Below, in pieces: positions 6,072 through 7,236 of a DNA stretch of 7,236 bases. The notes beneath the pieces are model-generated. The model was not told where the DNA came from and did not search any database. It saw nothing but the letters and a program-made list of their open reading frames with translations. The translations under genes were made by a program, and so were the position numbers. The DNA is from Clostridia bacterium (GTDB lineage Bacteria; Aerophobota; Aerophobia; Aerophobales; AE-B3A): the NCBI GenBank assembly GCA_009618505.1, contig WJOQ01000296.1:1-7236 (forward strand). Direction: 5' to 3'. Positions within the stretch are counted from its first letter, which is position 1; each line of letters starts with the position of its first letter.

Positions 6072-6890
6072 TTACCTATCTCGCACAAATAGTTTGCCGG
6101 GCAGCTCTCTGGCCAGACCCTTTATCTGCAGCTTCATTAAAAGCTCGCCCACTCTGGAAGCAGCAAGATTGCTTTCGCTAATTAGTGAATCAATATGAAC
6201 AGGTTCTTCCTTTAAAAGACTAAAAATCTCCCTTTCCTCAGAAAATAAAGAAGGTATTTCTCTATCCAAAACCTGTTTATCCTCTTTCTTGAGATAAGAA
6301 AATTCCAATTCTTCTAATATATCCTCAGCACATTCCACTAATTTAGCCCCTTCCTTGATTAGTCTATTTGTTCCCTGGCTATTAGGGCTGGTAATATTTC
6401 CCGGCACAGCGAAAACTTCCCGCCCCTGCTCTAAGGCGAAGTCGGCTGTAATCAAAGCTCCGCTTTTCAAGGGAGCCTCTATAACCAATACTCCTTTGCT
6501 CAATCCACTAATAATACGATTACGCTGAGGAAAGTGAAGAGCATTGGGCTGCGTTCCCAATGAATACTCAGAAACCACCGCTCCTCTTTTAGCTATCTCC
6601 TCTGCCAATTTTTTATTCTCCCCGGGATAGATTATATCTATACCAGAACCTAAAACAGCAATAGTTCTTCCTCCCACTTCCAAAGCTCCCTGGTGGGCAG
6701 CTGTATCGATTCCCCTGGCCAGTCCGCTAACAATAGTAACTCCCTTTCTAGCCAGAGCTCTGGCTAGTCTTCTAGTTATTAATTTTCCGTAAGTGGTTGC
6801 TCTTCTTGTCCCTACAATAGCCAGAGCATCTATATCTTTCTTTTTTACCTCACCCTTTAAATAAAGCAGAAAAGGAGGGTTAAATATCAT
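6072..6890 (-). CDS. dprA: DprA/Smf, C-terminal part: Rossmann-like core and winged helix (gene split)
   Basis: DprA binds incoming single-stranded DNA and loads RecA during natural transformation; it is cytosolic. This 272-residue open frame carries the whole DprA Rossmann-like domain: YLKGEV (10-15), AIVGTRRATTYG (24-35), SGLARGIDTAAHQGAL (55-70), VLGSGIDIIYP (79-89), LHFPQRNRIISGLS (118-131), SGALITADFALEQGREVFAV (143-162) and GTNRLIKEGA (173-182). A winged-helix DprA C-terminal domain follows (about 215-272). Whole DprA proteins are about 360 residues. Here the N-terminal helical domain is encoded separately just upstream, and the usual linker of roughly 40-50 residues, ending near a YP-x-x-L motif, is missing. 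The ATG at 6890 has no ribosome site and overlaps the stop of the N-terminal piece (ATGA), so expression would rely on reinitiation. It is either a split gene product or a pseudogene left by an internal deletion; I cannot decide between them. Confidence 0.85.
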   Translation of the reverse strand: MIFNPPFLLYLKGEVKKKDIDALAIVGTRRATTYGKLITRRLARALARKGVTIVSGLARGIDTAAHQGALEVGGRTIAVLGSGIDIIYPGENKKLAEEIAKRGAVVSEYSLGTQPNALHFPQRNRIISGLSKGVLVIEAPLKSGALITADFALEQGREVFAVPGNITSPNSQGTNRLIKEGAKLVECAEDILEELEFSYLKKEDKQVLDREIPSLFSEEREIFSLLKEEPVHIDSLISESNLAASRVGELLMKLQIKGLARELPGKLFVRDR

Positions 6891-7039
6891 CTATTCAAGC
6901 CAGGGATGGTGGATAGCTCTTTAAAGGAAGCGGCAAGAACTTTTTGGGGAGAGCCAAAGTGCTCTATCAGCTCACGGCATTTCTTGGCGCTGAGATGAGG
7001 AATTCTATCCAGAAGAATCCACTCTTTATAAGGGTTCAT
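6887..7039 (-). CDS. dprA: DprA N-terminal fragment (SAM/helix-hairpin-helix-like domain)
   Basis: A 50-codon frame starts with ATG at 7037-7039 and begins MNPYKEWILLDRIPHLSAKK. It continues through IEHFGSPQKVLAASFKEL and ends STIPGLNR, then TGA at 6887-6889. This is the typical start of DprA: an L-x-x-I-P-x-L helix, the FGSP motif, and the beginning of a helix-hairpin-helix (L..IPGLN). The frame should continue through the rest of the HhH and a linker into the Rossmann core, but stops at the point where DNA for the core begins in another frame. The stop TGA overlaps the ATG of the C-terminal part. The start is 4 nt after the stop of the DUF1015 gene, with GAGG about 12 nt upstream. On its own this piece has no known activity. 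Confidence 0.78.
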   Translation of the reverse strand: MNPYKEWILLDRIPHLSAKKCRELIEHFGSPQKVLAASFKELSTIPGLNR

Positions 7040-7043
7040 ACAA

Positions 7044-7236
7044 CTAATTTTCCTCGTCTAAATCTCTTGTAACCACTCCGCTGAGAGGCTTGGGATAAAA
7101 ATAGGTACTTTTAGGAGGTAGCTTTCCGCCGGAAAGACAGACCTCCTTTACCTGCTTTAGAGAAAGGGATTTGAGAAAGAAGGCTAACTGGTATTTCTTT
7201 TTCTGGACAAGGTCTATTGCTTCTTCCTCCTCTTTG
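7044..7236 (-). CDS. DUF1015-family protein, C-terminal end only (N-terminus outside window)
   Basis: An open frame enters from the right edge and ends at TAG 7044-7046, giving about 63 visible residues of a family that is usually about 400 residues long. The segment AFFLKSLSLKQVKEVCLSGG followed by KLPPKSTYFYPKPLSGVVTR matches the conserved end of DUF1015 proteins, which as I recall run as FLLNPT...V..VA..GE.MPQKSTYFYPKL.TGLV. The function of the family is unknown; it is common in anaerobes and often sits in housekeeping clusters. It is 4 nt from the N-terminal dprA piece, so the two are almost surely in one transcript. Confidence 0.8.
   Translation of the reverse strand, partial: KEEEEAIDLVQKKKYQLAFFLKSLSLKQVKEVCLSGGKLPPKSTYFYPKPLSGVVTRDLDEEN

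Noticed and set aside
1..7236. tRNA, rRNA, CRISPR array, insertion sequence
   Set aside because: No cloverleaf-like segments, rRNA-like stretches, regularly spaced repeats, transposase motifs or terminal inverted repeats were recognised.

Overview
This window comes from a bacterial chromosome of modest GC content. Every gene I can support is encoded on the minus strand, so transcription runs from high to low coordinates. The core is a gene set for anaerobic glutamate catabolism by the 3-methylaspartate route: coenzyme B12-dependent glutamate mutase (small subunit GlmS, large subunit GlmE) followed by methylaspartate ammonia-lyase. Together these convert L-glutamate to (2S,3S)-3-methylaspartate and then to mesaconate plus ammonia. 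An MttB-superfamily (corrinoid methyltransferase-like) gene follows. This content fits a strict anaerobe that ferments amino acids or is methylotrophic. I cannot assign a phylum from the sequence alone.

Layout in the direction of transcription. (1) 7236-7044: the C-terminal end of a DUF1015-family protein. (2) 7039-6072: dprA, which encodes the DNA-processing / single-strand-DNA-loading protein. It is split into a 50-codon N-terminal piece and a 272-codon C-terminal piece that overlap at ATGA, and the linker normally lying between them is missing. (3) 6071-5857: no supportable gene, only an imperfect hairpin just after dprA. (4) 5856-5349: degraded coding DNA using all three minus-strand frames. 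One piece resembles the C-terminal CoA-ligase-type domain of SucC/ATP-citrate-lyase ATP-grasp proteins. Another resembles the C-terminus of citrate synthase/citryl-CoA lyase. (5) 5346-1300: four genes packed with overlaps of 11, 23 and 11 nt: a P-loop protein with an alanyl-tRNA-synthetase 'second additional domain' (SAD)-like C-terminus, glmS, glmE and mal. (6) 1299-1208: a short spacer. (7) 1207-1: the MttB-like gene, running off the left edge.

The mutase and ammonia-lyase look intact and keep the residues known to be catalytic in their families. The usual mutase reactivation ATPase GlmL/MutL is not in the window. Its place beside glmS is taken by the P-loop/SAD protein, whose function is unknown and which is the most interesting item here. 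The broken ATP-grasp and citryl-CoA-lyase-like remnants directly upstream suggest an ancestral cluster that also carried an ATP-citrate-lyase-like module. Such a module might have acted on citramalate, the hydration product of mesaconate, but that is inference.
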